NCBI RefSeq assembly: GCF_950295315.1
Contig: NC_080185.1
Location: 43,251,387-43,315,386, forward strand
Reading direction: 5' to 3'
DNA length: 64,000 bases
Origin: Erinaceus europaeus
Taxonomy: Eukaryota; Chordata; Mammalia; Eulipotyphla; Erinaceidae
The notes under the pieces were generated by a model. It was not told where the DNA came from, made no database searches, and saw only the letters and a list, made by a program, of their open reading frames with translations. Within the stretch, counting starts at the first letter, position 1; the number at the start of each line of letters is the position of its first letter. Made by a program: the position numbers and the translations under genes. This document shows, in pieces, positions 40,058 through 49,815 of the stretch.

Positions 40058-40425
40058 AATTGCCTCCAGGGTTATCACTGAAGCTCAGTGATGAATCCAC
40101 CATGTCTGGTGGTCAGTCATTTCCTTCCTTCCTTCCTACCTTCCTTCCTTCCTCCCTTTTCTTTTCTGCCTCCAGGGTTATCACAGGGGCTCAGTGCTGG
40201 CACTACAAATCTACTGGTCCGGGCAGCCATTTTTTCCTTTTTTTTTTTTTTTTTTCCTATTCTAGTTGATAGGACAGACAGAAATTCAGAAGGAAGGAGG
40301 AGGAGACAGAGAAGGATAGAGACAGACAGACACGCAGTACTTGTTTCAGTGCTCCTGAAACTTGCCCCCTGGAGGCAGGGATGGTAATATGTGCACTTAA
40401 TCAGGTACACCACTGCCGGACCCAA
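40058..40425 (-). mobile_element. Two SINE 3' modules in tandem, then a SINE body
   Basis: Reverse 3' module at 40067 (GCCTCCAGGGTTATCACTG) and again at 40169 (GCCTCCAGGGTTATCACAGG), separated by a TTCC run at 40121-40158. Only the second continues into a full body and head. Confidence 0.85.
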
Positions 40426-40434
40426 TCCAATATA

Positions 40435-40645
40435 TTTTAATGTCTTGGTGGGAATGAACCCAGAGTTTTGCACATAAGCAATACTAGTGACCCAGTTTTT
40501 ATTGTTTATTTGTGGGGGAGGATCACTGCTCCCCCATACATGGAGTTCCCTAGATGTTGTCCTGGGTGTGATGTCAGAGCTCAAAGCCAAGGCCTAGAGC
40601 ATGGGAAGGCATGCATTCTACCCACTGAACTGTTTCCTGAACCCC
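40435..40645 (-). mobile_element. SINE-F fragments
   Basis: GGGAATGAACCCAGAGTTTT and GGCATGCATTCTACCCACTG, two old tRNA-like pieces. Confidence 0.5.
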
Positions 40646-40679
40646 CACAGTTCATCTTTCTGGTGGAGACCCTCTGAAC

Positions 40680-40860
40680 TATGCTTTTGCTCCTATGCGC
40701 CCCCTGCTGGAAGGACCTTCCTCACTTACTTCAATTCCACTCACCCTCAAGGTCTAGCCCAGTTCAGACTCTTCCATGGAAACTTCCAGCCCTGGCAGTA
40801 TCCTCTCTCCCCTGCATGCCTATAACATTCATTGTTTGAAACACTGGAGTTTGACATTAA
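40680..40860 (+). mobile_element. L2 LINE 3' fragment
   Basis: GAAGGACCTTCCTCACTTAC, CACCCTCAAGGTCTAGCCC and CTTCCATGGAAACTTCC resemble the L2 3' region. Confidence 0.5.
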
Positions 40861-41139
40861 GAAAGCAAGCTTCCAATTCTTGCCATTTGCCTTCCAATAC
40901 ATGACTGGTGCAGACAGCCACAGGCCCTTCCCGTTCCTCTTGAAGAGGCTCAAGCTCTTCTTCCAGCTGAGGGTGCTCCCCACGGCTTCTCCAGAGAGAG
41001 GTGATGAAGCCAGTGGTTAAAAGTCAGCCTTCTAGAATAAGGCTGTGCCAGGACTAGAAACCTGTCCCTTCTAAGGGGGGGAGCGGCTTGGCTTGGCTTC
41101 CCTGTGCTTTCTCTCTCTGCTCACTTTAGGGCATTTGGC

Positions 41140-41338
41140 TTTAAGGCCAGGTGGTGGTACACCTGTTTGAACTCACACATTACAGTGCACACGGGCCCAG
41201 GTTCAAGTCCCCAGACCACACCTGCAGTGGGGAAACTTCACAAGTGGTGAAACAGGGCTACAGGTGTCTCTCTTTCCCTCCCTCCCTGTCCCTTTTCTCT
41301 CTCAATGTCTGTCTGTAACCGAAATAAATAGTAAAATC
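41140..41338 (+). mobile_element. SINE-B copy
   Basis: CAGGTGGTGGTACACCTGTT head, GGTTCAAGTCCCC, GGGGAAACTTCACAAGTGG body. Confidence 0.9.
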
Positions 41339-41448
41339 TTTGGCACCCTTGCACTGAGCAAGTCACTTGGTCAAGGACTGTTGATTGCTTTCTGTGGTCA
41401 TACATCCAACTGGCTACACTGTGAATTCCATACACCCTGGGAAGCTAT

Positions 41449-41474
41449 AAAAAAAAAAAAAAAAAAAAAAAAAC
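41449..41474. repeat. Poly-A run
   Basis: About 25 A residues without an obvious source element to the left. Confidence 0.9.
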
Positions 41475-41606
41475 AACACAACTTGCTCTCTGGAGAGCAG
41501 TTTGGAATGAAGGCTGCATCTCTCAGAAGGCGTACCTGTACAAAATGGCACTGACACTAGCACAACACCTGCAGGCTAGGTTGTGTGTGCATGGAAACTG
41601 ACATGA

Positions 41607-41735
41607 GTAGCCAGGGAAGTGGCTAAGTGGGGAGGGCAATGCTTTGTAAGCCTGAAGCCCTGGGTTCGAACCATGGTACCACCTCTGGCAGAATGGTGCT
41701 CTTCTGTCTCTCTGCCCCTCCCAGAATAAATGGAT
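41607..41735 (+). mobile_element. SINE-D/E-like copy
   Basis: CAGGGAAGTGGCTAAGTGG head and GGGTTCGAACCATGG box B; AGAATAAATGGATC end. Confidence 0.7.
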
Positions 41736-41929
41736 CAAGATTCAAAACAATAGGAAATGGGATAGCAAGGGTGAAAGAACTAGAGCACATCCAGCATAGA
41801 ATAAACACCACCTAAATGTTAGTGGTTATGACGAAGGCATCCCACAGAAAGGGTTTACCAACCTCCAGAATACTAAACCAAGCTGGTAGCTGAAATGTGT
41901 TTATAAATACTCCCACGATCAGGATGCTG

Positions 41930-42080
41930 GAAAGGCCATTAGGACTAATGGACTTCAACCTTCTGCTTTTGCATATGAGAAAACTCCCCCGCCCCAAGAG
42001 GAAATGACTGTCCCAGAGTCCTACAGCTGGTAAATGTCACCCCACTCAAACTCAAGTCCCCTGATTCTTTTTTCCCCTCC
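41930..42080 (-). mobile_element. MIR fragment, antisense
   Basis: TTTTGCATATGAGAAAACTC, GAAATGACTGTCCCAGAGTC, CTACAGCTGGTAAATGTCA and CAAGTCCCCTGATTC follow antisense MIR. Confidence 0.75.
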
Positions 42081-42665
42081 CTTAACCAGACCTCAAGTCA
42101 ATCTGATCAGCGTTTCTAATGGGGAAAAAAGAAAAACACTTCTGTCTTCTGTGCAATGAAGAACCACTGTGACAAAATGGATTAAGCTGGGGGTTGCCCA
42201 TATCTTCTGGAAGGCCAGTTGTTATTTCAGGTGTGTGTGGGAGGGGATCTGTGGGAGGGGAGGCAACAGAGCAGCACTGTTGGCAATCAAGCCACAGCTC
42301 AGTGACCCTAGGCCAGTCCTGTACCTGCTCTGGACTGTAGTATGCCACCCCCTTCTTGACTGTGCCAGTTGAATCGCACCAATTTTACAAGAGACACCTT
42401 GGGGGTAGGACGACGACTAAGGGGTACACCTTAGGCTGCTAAAGCAACCAAGAGAGCAGAGCCTGACTCACTAAAATCCAAGACAGACAGTCAGTGACCC
42501 CAAACTTCAACTGCCCCTGTAGGGAACTTAAGTGCCTCACTTTGTAATGAGGTACAGCACACCCCATCTAAACCTGAGTTTTCTTCCTCCAGTATCCTAG
42601 TCAGTTCTCTATCTGACATTCCTATTGCTGACTTTTTTTTTAATTCTTCTCTCTAACTCTGCCAG
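42081..42665. other. Intron 1 sequence, about 580 bp, unassigned
   Basis: Free of hedgehog SINEs. No exon or named repeat recognised. Confidence 0.4.
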
Positions 42666-42669
42666 TAGC

Positions 42670-42790
42670 ACAGAAGGGCTCAGAGGGCAGGGGTAGGATA
42701 CGTTTCTCACCACTATACATTCTGCCTCTCGCACAATGCCTGCCTGGCACAGAGCTGATGGTTTACATTTACATTTTGGTGACTGAGTCA
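42670..42790 (+). mobile_element. L2 LINE 3' terminus
   Basis: CAGAGGGCAGGGGTAGGATA and AATGCCTGCCTGGCACAGAG match the L2 3' end. Confidence 0.65.
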
Positions 42791-42951
42791 ATGGGGCACA
42801 TCAAGGTTTCCTGATCAACATTTTCACTGCGGGGTAACCAGCACAATACACTGGCCGAGAAACAACCAGAAAACCCTGGTCGTCGGTGTTGATGTGACAG
42901 CAAAACCTGAAAAAGAAAAGGGAGAGGGGGGAAAGAGAAAAAGGAAAAGAA

Positions 42952-43108
42952 GGGTCTGGAGAGACAATATAATGGTTTTGTGAAAGACCTTCATGCCTGA
43001 AACTCAGAGGTCCCAGGTTTAATCCTAGGTATCACTATAAGCCAGAGGTGAGCAGGGCTCTGGTGTCACTCTCTCCTTCTCTGGGAGTGTGGGTGTGGGT
43101 GTGTTTTA
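42952..43108 (+). mobile_element. SINE-C copy
   Basis: GGAGAGACAATATAATGGTT head, CCTTCATGCCTGAAAC, GAGCAGGGCTCTGGTG end. Confidence 0.88.
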
Positions 43109-43109
43109 A

Positions 43110-43479
43110 TTTGGAAGTACGATCGATCATCATCTAAAATGTCCAAAAGGTCACACATGCCAGGAGCTGTCCGAGATGAAGTTAACTCCCAGACTTTTAA
43201 CAGTTAAGTACTCTGTTGATTAACTGTGAGTCGCCACCCAGGGCGAGTGAGGAGCATACTTTGAGAGACCCTTTTTCAATTGTTGCAACTTGTCCGTAAA
43301 TCGAAAATGATTCCACAACATAAAGGTTATTAAAAGGGCATTCGCCCGGATGCTGCTCCACGTTTCCCAACGGACTTCTGCCAAGCCAGAGGAGTGTGTG
43401 ATCCTTATGTCCATAGTCCACAAGAATTGGGATCTTTAGAGGGTCCCCCTCCAACTCCAACCTCGCTGGACTGACGCGT
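43110..43479. other. Intron 1 just downstream of the CpG island
   Basis: SINE-free, unique-looking sequence beside the promoter. A possible regulatory region by position only. Confidence 0.4.
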
Positions 43480-44420
43480 GCTCGCAAAATGTCCTAGAGC
43501 ATTCCTGGCTCCCTCAGACATGGGTCACCATCCCAGCTGGCTTTTGCCACTCCCCCCGGCCCCCAAGGGATACCTGACCCCCGAGAACCCTCTCTTGGGC
43601 TTGCTTGCAAACGTCGGAACCCCGACCTGTGCAGGGTTGGTTTCAGTCTTATGCCCAAGCGCCAAGGTTTCTCCGACGTTTCCCAATGGCGCAAGTCCTT
43701 GTCCTGTTCCGTCTCCGTCACACCCCCGCCCGGGATCTGGGAAAGGACCGCCGCTCCGGGGTCTCCCACGTCTAACCTGGCTCAGGAGGGGCTGTGATCG
43801 CCCAGAACAAGAAGTCGAGAGGACTTGCCCACGCCTACCCCCTCCGAAGTGGTCATCCCTGCTTTGGCCCACAACCCGAAGGCGCCTAGGCAGGCAGCCA
43901 TCCTGGAGTCCCCAGGGGTCGCACTCACCCGTGGGCACGGCGCCGCAGCCGGCACAAAGCAGCAGCGCCCAGAGCCCGTAGAGCCGCGCCGGCCGCTCCA
44001 TGCAGCCCCTTGCCCGCCTCGGAGCCCAGCTTGGCTGGAGCGTCGGCAGTCCCCGCCTCCTTGGCTCCTTCTCCCACTTCCCGGCTCCGCCGCCCTGGAG
44101 GCTGGGGGCCGGCGCAGACGGGAAGGGCCGCCCCGCCCAGCCTAGCCTCGCCTTGCCCCGCCCCGGCCACGGGCCGCAGGTAACCCTCCCAGGAGCTTGC
44201 TGGGCAAAGGGGCGGAACCACTCAGCTCCGCGGCTCCCCAAGGTTCGCGCGCCACACCGGCCCGGACCGCCCCTCCCCAGGCGCGGCTGTCAAGGCCCCA
44301 GCCGGCCGCCCTTCCTTGAGCATGTCGCCGGCGGGGCCCATCGCCTGCACGCCCCCCGAGGTGCCAGGGGCTGAACCCTGCTGGACGCCAGGGCGGACTC
44401 AGAGGTGGAAAGAACCTTGG
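43480..44420. promoter_or_regulatory. IL13RA1: CpG island and probable IL13RA1 promoter
   Basis: G+C and CpG rise sharply over exon 1 and its flanks, against an AT-rich, CpG-poor background. GC boxes are visible just upstream of the start codon: GCCGCCCCGCCC at 44127-44138, GCCCCGCCCC at 44155-44164 and AAAGGGGCGG near 44207-44214. No TATA box is evident, consistent with a CpG-island promoter. The transcription start cannot be fixed from sequence. No SINE interrupts the island. Long open frames on both strands here come from the high GC and are not genes. Confidence 0.85.
43929..44001 (-). CDS. IL13RA1: IL13RA1 coding exon 1 (signal peptide)
   Basis: Encodes MERPARLYGLWALLLCAGCG followed by AVPT and one base of the next codon. 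It is a secretory signal peptide with a positively charged N-region, a hydrophobic LWALLL core and a small-residue AGCGA cleavage region. It matches the human start MEWPARLCGLWALLLCAG; human continues with a longer glycine run, so this signal peptide is about five residues shorter. The ATG context is CTGCATGG: G at +4 but T at -3, so moderate. The donor GTGAGT follows ACGG. Upstream 5' UTR extent is unknown. Confidence 0.96.
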
Positions 44421-44640
44421 CCTAGGAGTCTGGGACCGCCGATCCCTCTGAGCTCTAGTTTCCTAACTCTGACTACAGGCTTAGTAACACTGGCCCGGGC
44501 TCCCTGGGGAGACTGGGAAAAGCTACTCGAGCTTGGAGGGAGCCTACCTTGTGCCAAAGCACGTAAGGGCTGTTTGAAAGCTGGACATACGCCGTGTTGA
44601 GTCGGAAAAAGCAAACCTCATGTTTAAAAAAAACTTTGGT
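44421..44640. other. Upstream edge of the CpG island, unassigned
   Basis: Falls in GC content. AGTTTCCTAACTCTGACTAC is weakly MIR-like, not enough to assign. Confidence 0.35.
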
Positions 44641-44642
44641 AG

Positions 44643-44980
44643 GAGGCCAGATGGTAGTGCAGTGGGTTAAGTGCACATGGCGCGAATCGCAAGGACTGGC
44701 TTAAGGATCCCGGTTTGAGCCCTAGCTCCCCACCTGCAGGGGGGGGTCGCTTCACAAGCAGTGAAGCAGGTCTGCAGGCGTCTATCTTTCTCTCCCCCTC
44801 TCTGTCTTCCCCTCCTCTCTCCATCTCTCTCTCTCCTAACAATGATGACATCAATGACAATAACAATAATAACTACAACAATAAACAACAAGGGCAACAA
44901 AAGGGAAAAACTGGCCTCCAGGAGCAGTGGATTCATAGTGCAGGAGATATCCCTGGAGACAAAAATAAATAAATAAAAAT
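44643..44980 (+). mobile_element. SINE-A with 3' module
   Basis: GATGGTAGTGCAGTGGGTTA head, TCGCTTCACAAGCAGTGAAG, AACAATAATAACTACAAC linker, GGAGCAGTGGATTCATAGTG module and AAATAAATAAATAA tail. Confidence 0.95.
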
Positions 44981-44983
44981 GTT

Positions 44984-45152
44984 TTGGTTAGTTTGTATTA
45001 ATGAGACAGAACTACAAAGAGAGAGATGTAGAGGAAGAAACACCAGAATACTGCTCAGCTCTGGTTTCTGGTGACACCAAGTATTGAATCTAAGATTTTG
45101 GAGCTTCAGGCATGAAAGGCTTTTACATAACCATTATGCTGTCTCCCTGGCC
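44984..45152 (-). mobile_element. SINE-C copy
   Basis: ACTGCTCAGCTCTGGTTTCT and ACATAACCATTATGCTGTCT on the plus strand are the reverse of SINE-C. Confidence 0.88.
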
Positions 45153-45289
45153 TGCAAACTCAACATTTTAAATGAGTCAGTGTTGCTGTTTGTATTTTCC
45201 TTTTTTAAAAGCACCTGACTAACTTCCTACATGAGTTGAAACGCAACTTAGAAAACAAAAAAAGGACTGTTTCAAACTGCCTCTAAGAC

Positions 45290-45425
45290 TTTGGCAGCTG
45301 TGATGGTTGTCAGTGGGAGGGCTGGGCTACAGAACCTCCGTGGTGGGCACAGTGTGGAACTATAGCCTGTAATCTTATAGTCTTGTAAATAACTCTTAAT
45401 CACCAATAAAAAATGACTTATAAAA
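45290..45425 (+). mobile_element. L1 3' end
   Basis: GCACAGTGTGGAACTATAGC, ATCTTATAGTCTTGTAAATA and CACCAATAAAAAATGAC. Confidence 0.75.
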
Positions 45426-45432
45426 AGTAATG

Positions 45433-45655
45433 TGGGGGCCGGGCGGTAGCACAGCGGGTTAAGTGCCCATGGCGCCAAGCGCAAGGACTGGCATATAGGA
45501 TCCTGGTTTGAGCCCCCGGTTCCCACCTGCAGGGGGGTCGCTTCACAAGTGGTGAAGCAGGTCTGCAGGTGTCTATCTTTCCTCCTCTTTGTCTTCCCCT
45601 CCTCTCTCCATTTCTCTCTGTCCTATCCAACAATAATAACAACAATGATAAAAAC
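45433..45655 (+). mobile_element. SINE-A, inserted at the L1 tail
   Basis: GGCCGGGCGGTAGCACAGCG head, TCGCTTCACAAGTGGTGAAG body, AATAATAACAACAATG tail. Confidence 0.95.
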
Positions 45656-45699
45656 ATAAGTGCTAAAGCATGTATGCTTAAAAAAACAAACTAATGTGT

Positions 45700-45990
45700 C
45701 CTTCAGGACAAAATGAAACTGGAAGTGATTATGCTTAGTGAAGTAAGGAGATGAAAGACTACTGATGGTTTTGCTCAGATCTGAAATCTAGACAATTGAA
45801 ACATGCACCGGCAAAAAAAAAAAAAATACAATGAAAAGGAGTAGCCAAATTATGTCTAAGATATTGTGAGAACTATGGTGGTTATCTGGGAGGGTATGGG
45901 TTATAGAACGCTGGTGGTGGGTGCAGTGTGGAACTAAACCCTTTAGTTTTATAATCTTAACGACCACTAAGACTAAAACAGACAGATAAA
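45700..45990 (+). mobile_element. L1 3' end
   Basis: GATTATGCTTAGTGAAGTAA, GAGAACTATGGTGGTTATC, TGGGTGCAGTGTGGAACTAA and a terminal ACGACCACTAAGACTAAAAC. Confidence 0.75.
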
Positions 45991-46061
45991 TTAGGGTAAA
46001 AAAATATGTGTTTACACACATTGTTGGGGGGGGGACTCACACCACAACCAGCTTTCTACAT

Positions 46062-46196
46062 GGTTTTTATTTACATGAAAGAGAAAAGGAGAGAGAGAAA
46101 GCCAGATAATCACTCTGACACAAGCAGTGCCAGAAATCAAATTCAGACGTCATGCTTGAGAGTCCAGTGTTCTAGCCACTGCACCACCTCCAGAGC
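46062..46196 (-). mobile_element. SINE-D copy
   Basis: Reverse CATGCTTGAGAGTCCAGTG and AGCCACTGCACCACCTCC. Confidence 0.85.
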
Positions 46197-46214
46197 TGCT
46201 CTACATTTTTTTCT

Positions 46215-46295
46215 ATGTACAGAGAGGAAGGGAAGGGAGGGGAATGTGGGGAGGAGAGGGGTGAGGAGGGGAGGGGAGAGGAGGGGAAGACTGAT
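46215..46295. repeat. (GGGGA)n purine run
   Basis: GAGGAAGGGAAGGGAGGGG followed by GAGGGGAGGGGAGAGGAGG. Confidence 0.9.
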
Positions 46296-46690
46296 GATGA
46301 GGGTTTATGAAGCCCGAGAAAGAGGGGAAAAGGAATCCCTTGTTCATCTTCTCTTACTGCTGTACCCAGTCTCCACAAGTTTTGGGGGCTTACAGCAAGA
46401 GCAGCAACGTTATTTGCTTGCAATTCTGGAGGGTAGAAGTCTCACCAAAGCTAAGGTGGCCATTCCCACAGAAAATCTGGTACCTGGTCTTTCTGAGCTT
46501 CTAGAACTTATTGACAGTTCTCAGCTGGTCACCTGCCTCTCCAGGTCAGACCTCTGCTCCAGTTGTCACTTCCCTTTTTGTCATTTCACTCCATCCTCTC
46601 CCTTTTCCATTTGTAAAAGCCCTTGTGAATACATAGGCCCTGCCAGATGATCTATAATTACCTCCCCACCTCAAAATTGGTCATTGGGAT
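46296..46690. other. Old interspersed repeat, family not named
   Basis: TTGCTTGCAATTCTGGAGGG, GTAGAAGTCTCACCAAAGC and GGCCCTGCCAGATGATCTA resemble a common mammalian element with a TTCTGGAGGCTAGAAGTC segment. I cannot place the family. A 214-codon open frame across it has no protein-like character. Confidence 0.4.
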
Positions 46691-46696
46691 GCTGAT

Positions 46697-46828
46697 GGGA
46701 GATGAGGGACAGCATAATAGTTCTGCAAAAGACATTCATGCCTGGGGCTCTAAGGTCCCAGATCCATCATAAGCCAGAACTGAACAGTGCTCTGCTCTCT
46801 ATATGTCTTCCTATCTCATTAAAAAATA
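46697..46828 (+). mobile_element. SINE-C copy
   Basis: GAGGGACAGCATAATAGTTC head and GAACAGTGCTCTGC end. Confidence 0.85.
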
Positions 46829-46833
46829 ATAAT

Positions 46834-47195
46834 GGTGGTGGGGTGGGTGGTAGCATAGTGGGTTAAGCACACATGGCATGAAGCATAAGGATCCCAGTTC
46901 AAGCCCCCAGCTCCCCACCTGTAGGGGATCACTTCGCAGGCAATGAAGCAAGTCTACAGGTGTCTATCTTTCTCTCCCCATCTTTGTTTTGCCGTCCTCT
47001 CTCCATTTCTCTCTGCCCTAGCCAACAATGACAGCAGTAACAACAACAATAATAACAACAACAATAAAAAAACAAGGGCAACAAAAGGGAAAAAATTAGT
47101 CTCCAGGAGCAATGGATTCCTAATGCATGCACTGAGCCCCAGCAATAACCCTGGAGGCAATAATAATAATAATAATATAATGATAATAATAATAA
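46834..47195 (+). mobile_element. SINE-A with 3' module and (AAT)n
   Basis: GGTGGTAGCATAGTGGGTTA head, AACAACAACAATAATAAC linker, GAGCAATGGATTCCTAATGC module and an AAT run at about 47160-47195. Confidence 0.93.
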
Positions 47196-47196
47196 T

Positions 47197-47375
47197 GAGG
47201 TCAGGCAGTGTTACAACCAGTAAAGCACACATGATACCATGTTCAAGAACCCAGGTTCAAGCCCTCAGTCTCCAGCTGTAGAGACTGCTGAGACAGGTGA
47301 AGCAGTGCTGCAGGTCTAGTGCTCTCTGGCTCCCTCATTCCCTCTTGATTACTGTCTCTAAGCAGTAAATCAAAA
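47197..47375 (+). mobile_element. SINE-B copy
   Basis: AAAGCACACATGATACCATG and GGTTCAAGCCCTCAG; body with GACAGGTGAAGCAGTGCTGC. Confidence 0.85.
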
Positions 47376-47588
47376 GATAATTACATATACATTAAGAAAT
47401 AAAAAACAGTTTTTGAACTGGCTATCAAATCACATCTGGAGGGTCAGTTTTGCCATATAAGGCCACATGTTCAGCATCCTGGGACTGGGGCGTGAACATA
47501 TAGTAGGGGGTAGTATACTGTCACCACTCCACCACCCCCCAAATAATCATGTCTGGATGGATGCTGAGACCCACTAGCTGAAGTGCAT

Positions 47589-47874
47589 TTATTTATCTGT
47601 TTATTGCCTCCAGGGTTATCGCTGGGGTTTGGTGCCTACACTATGAATCTACTCCTTCTGGTGGCCATTTTTTTCCATTGACTAAGATAGAAATTGAGAG
47701 AGGAGGGGGAGAAAGAAGAGGGAGAGAAAAATAGAAACCTGCAGACCTGCTTCACCACTAGTGAAGCACCTCCCCGACCCCAGATTGGAAGCCAGGGGCT
47801 TGAACCAGGATTATTATATAGGCTCTTGCACTTCAAACTACGTGAGCTTAACCTGGTATGCCACCACCCGGGCC
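47589..47874 (-). mobile_element. SINE-A/B copy with 3' module
   Basis: Reverse module TGCCTCCAGGGTTATCGCTG, body, and head GGTATGCCACCACCCGGGC. Confidence 0.92.
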
Positions 47875-47899
47875 CCATTTTCTTTTCCTTTTAAGATTT

Positions 47900-48020
47900 T
47901 AAGATTTTGTGAGTGAGGCCAGACCACGATTTCAGCATCAAGCCATTGCCTGGGATCAAACCCAGGCCTTCATGTACACAAGTCCTACACTCTCCCACTG
48001 AGCTACCAACTCTGTAGTGA
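47900..48020 (-). mobile_element. SINE-F fragment
   Basis: GGGATCAAACCCAGGCCTTC and CTCTCCCACTGAGCTACC; a second piece at 48045-48105 (TGCATCTGACCCACTGAGC). Confidence 0.6.
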
Positions 48021-48202
48021 TCTGAATCAGCCCATGCACTAATATAACCAGATTAGGGCTCAGGCCTGGGCAGGCATGCATCTGACCCACTGAGCTGTCT
48101 CTCCCACCCAGTTGTGAAGATTCACGGCAAAAATAATACTGATCACATGCTTGGTCTGGAGTCCAAGACTATTTTTTTTCTGTACTGGGAAAATACAGAC
48201 AT

Positions 48203-48370
48203 TGAGCAGCCCCAGTGGTAGTTCAATGCCTAGAGAGCTGTACCCTCAAGCATGAGGTCCTGAGTTTGATTCCAGCACAGCATTTGCCACAGTGATACTC
48301 TGGTTCTCTCTCTTACTCCTTCTCTCTCAGTCTTTCAAGTGAATAAATATGGGTTTACAAAAAAAAAAAG
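48203..48370 (+). mobile_element. SINE-D-like copy
   Basis: CCAGTGGTAGTTCAATGCC head, CTCAAGCATGAGGTCCTG, AGTGATACTCTGGTTCTC. Confidence 0.82.
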
Positions 48371-48393
48371 TCCTAAACATAAAGAAGGGATAT

Positions 48394-48536
48394 GAGGAGC
48401 CAGGCTGTGTGGTGTAACTTGGTTGAGTGTACATTATTATATGCAAGGGCCCAGGTTCAAATCGCCAGTCCAGACCTGCAGGGGGAAGGCTTTGTGAGTG
48501 TTGAGACAGTACTACAGATGTTTGTATGTATCTATC
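48394..48536 (+). mobile_element. SINE-B, split by an LTR
   Basis: GTAACTTGGTTGAGTGTACA head and GGTTCAAATCGCCAG; ends in TCTATC, the left copy of the LTR target duplication. Confidence 0.85.
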
Positions 48537-49025
48537 TGCCAGGCTAGCTTTGCCGGAGAGAAAGACGAGGAACTCTTGGTGGCCTGGTAATACAATTCTT
48601 TATTGATGCGGATGCTCCAGAGTTGGGTGTAAGCACGGCGGGTTTAGGCCATGTGGAGCTAGCAAAATGGCCACCTCCCACTATGCATGCCAGCCCTTCT
48701 CCAGGTCTTCTCCATGTCGGGACACGGAAGAGAAAGAAGAGAGAACAAAACCAGAACAGCAGTGGGCTTTATAGGATAAACACCAGAAGTGGCAAGTCAG
48801 AAACTAAAATCTAGGAAAGGGGGTGGAGAGAGGCAAAAGGCATTCTGGGAAAGTGGAAGCATCCTTAGCAACTGTTGCGATGGTTTTAACTGAATTAGCA
48901 ATACCCTGAGGGGATAATGTAGTGGGGATCTTTCAGGCAAAACAATGATTATGTAAATAGACCATAGTGTCAGCAATGGAGCATGGAGCAGAGGGGGTAG
49001 GGGGGGCTGGCTTTAAGGCCTGACA
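48537..49025 (-). mobile_element. Solo LTR of an endogenous retrovirus, 489 bp, with 6-base target duplication
   Basis: On the minus strand it starts TGTCAGGC and ends GCCTGGCA. TCTATC stands on both sides (48531-48536 and 49026-49031). The flank is TCTA-rich, so this duplication is suggestive rather than certain. A TATAAAG box lies at 48773-48767 and an AATAAA signal at 48604-48599, in order for U3, R and U5. It is the same family as the LTR at 25337-25813. A 6-base duplication would suit class II (ERVK-like) elements. No internal region remains. It points the same way as IL13RA1, about 4.5 kb upstream of exon 1. Confidence 0.93.
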
Positions 49026-49034
49026 TCTATCTAT

Positions 49035-49390
49035 TTATTTTTGTTGCCGGTAGGCTTATCACTGGGGTTTGGTATCAACACTACAAATCAACTGCTCCTG
49101 GAAGCCATTTTTTTCCTTTTGTTTTCCTTTCTGTTTTATTTGATAGGACAGAAATAAATTGAGAGAGGATGGAGAGAGAGGGGGGAGAAGGAGGGAGAGG
49201 GAGAGGGAGAGACTTGGAAACCTACTTTAATGTTCATCAAGCCCCCCTTCCCCCCCGGGAGAGAGACTTGGAGACCTGCTTTAACGTTCATGAAGTTTCC
49301 CCCCTCCAGGTGGGGAGCGGGGGCTCAAACTAGGGTCCTTATGTGTGGTAATGTGTGTGCTGAACTGGGGGCAACAGCACCTTGCCTCCT
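49035..49390 (-). mobile_element. SINE with an internal duplication
   Basis: Reverse 3' module (GGCTTATCACTGGGGTTTGG) and body. The segment GAGAGACTTGGAAACCTACT is repeated about 55 bases on as GAGAGACTTGGAGACCTGCT, so the body is partly doubled. A SINE-B 3' tail in plus orientation follows to about 49470. Confidence 0.82.
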
Positions 49391-49569
49391 GTCTCCATCT
49401 CTGTCTCCCGTTCCCTATCAGTTCCTCTCTATCTCTATCAGAAAAATTTAAAAAAATAAATAAAATTTAAAGAATGAAAAATAAAGCAAAGGGTATGGGA
49501 GGTTTAATCTCTCCAAAAGTAGGGTCCCTCCACCACAACCCCACACTTGGAATTAAGATTCTTCTGGTT

Positions 49570-49640
49570 TGTGCATTGCTAGATCAAACCCAGGACTTCA
49601 TGCATGCAAGGCCTGTGCTCTATCATTCAGCCACCACCAC
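49570..49640 (-). mobile_element. SINE-F fragment
   Basis: ATCAAACCCAGGACTTCATG and CATGCAAGGCCTGTGCTC. Confidence 0.65.
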
Positions 49641-49671
49641 CACCAACAACAACAGCCTCAAGAAGGGAAAC

Positions 49672-49815
49672 CTTAGGCCAAAGAGACTGTTCACTGCTTT
49701 GCTATGTGCTGAACTCAGGTTTGAGCTCAATCCCCACTGCATTGGAGGAAGCTTAGGTGCTTTGGCCTATCTCCTCTATCTCTATCTCTGCCTCTCTGAC
49801 TCTAAAAATTTAAAA
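49672..49815 (+). mobile_element. SINE-E copy
   Basis: CACTGCTTTGCTATGTGCTG, GGTTTGAGCTCAATCC and TGCATTGGAGGAAGCTTAGG. Confidence 0.85.

Larger units (their letters stand above)
1..44001 (-). other. IL13RA1: IL13RA1 gene, 5' part (coding exons 1-6 of an expected 11)
   Basis: IL13RA1 encodes a single-pass type I cytokine receptor chain. It binds IL-13 at low affinity, pairs with IL-4R-alpha to form the type II IL-4/IL-13 receptor, and signals through JAK kinases and STAT6. Six exons were found by matching translated segments to the human protein from memory. Their phases join exactly: 73, 143, 139, 121, 173 and 152 coding bases give 801 bases, or 267 codons, without a stop. Intron lengths are about 12511, 9890, 2554, 13745 and 2770 bases. 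Donors are GTGAGT, GTAAGT, GTAACA, GTGAGT, GTAAGT and GTAAGT, and every acceptor ends in AG. The remaining exons (end of D3, WSxWS-type motif, transmembrane segment, Box1 tail) are outside the window. The gene is X-linked in other mammals, so this is probably X-chromosome DNA. Confidence 0.95.

Noticed and set aside
43525..44241. A 238-codon minus-strand open frame and overlapping frames on both strands
   Set aside because: They lie in the CpG island, where high GC suppresses stop codons. The real exon 1 uses a different, short part of the frame and ends at a donor site; the remaining residues do not resemble any family.
46006..46650. A 214-codon plus-strand open frame
   Set aside because: It crosses a minus-strand SINE-D, a GGGGA run and an old interspersed repeat. 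The translation has no domain-like pattern.
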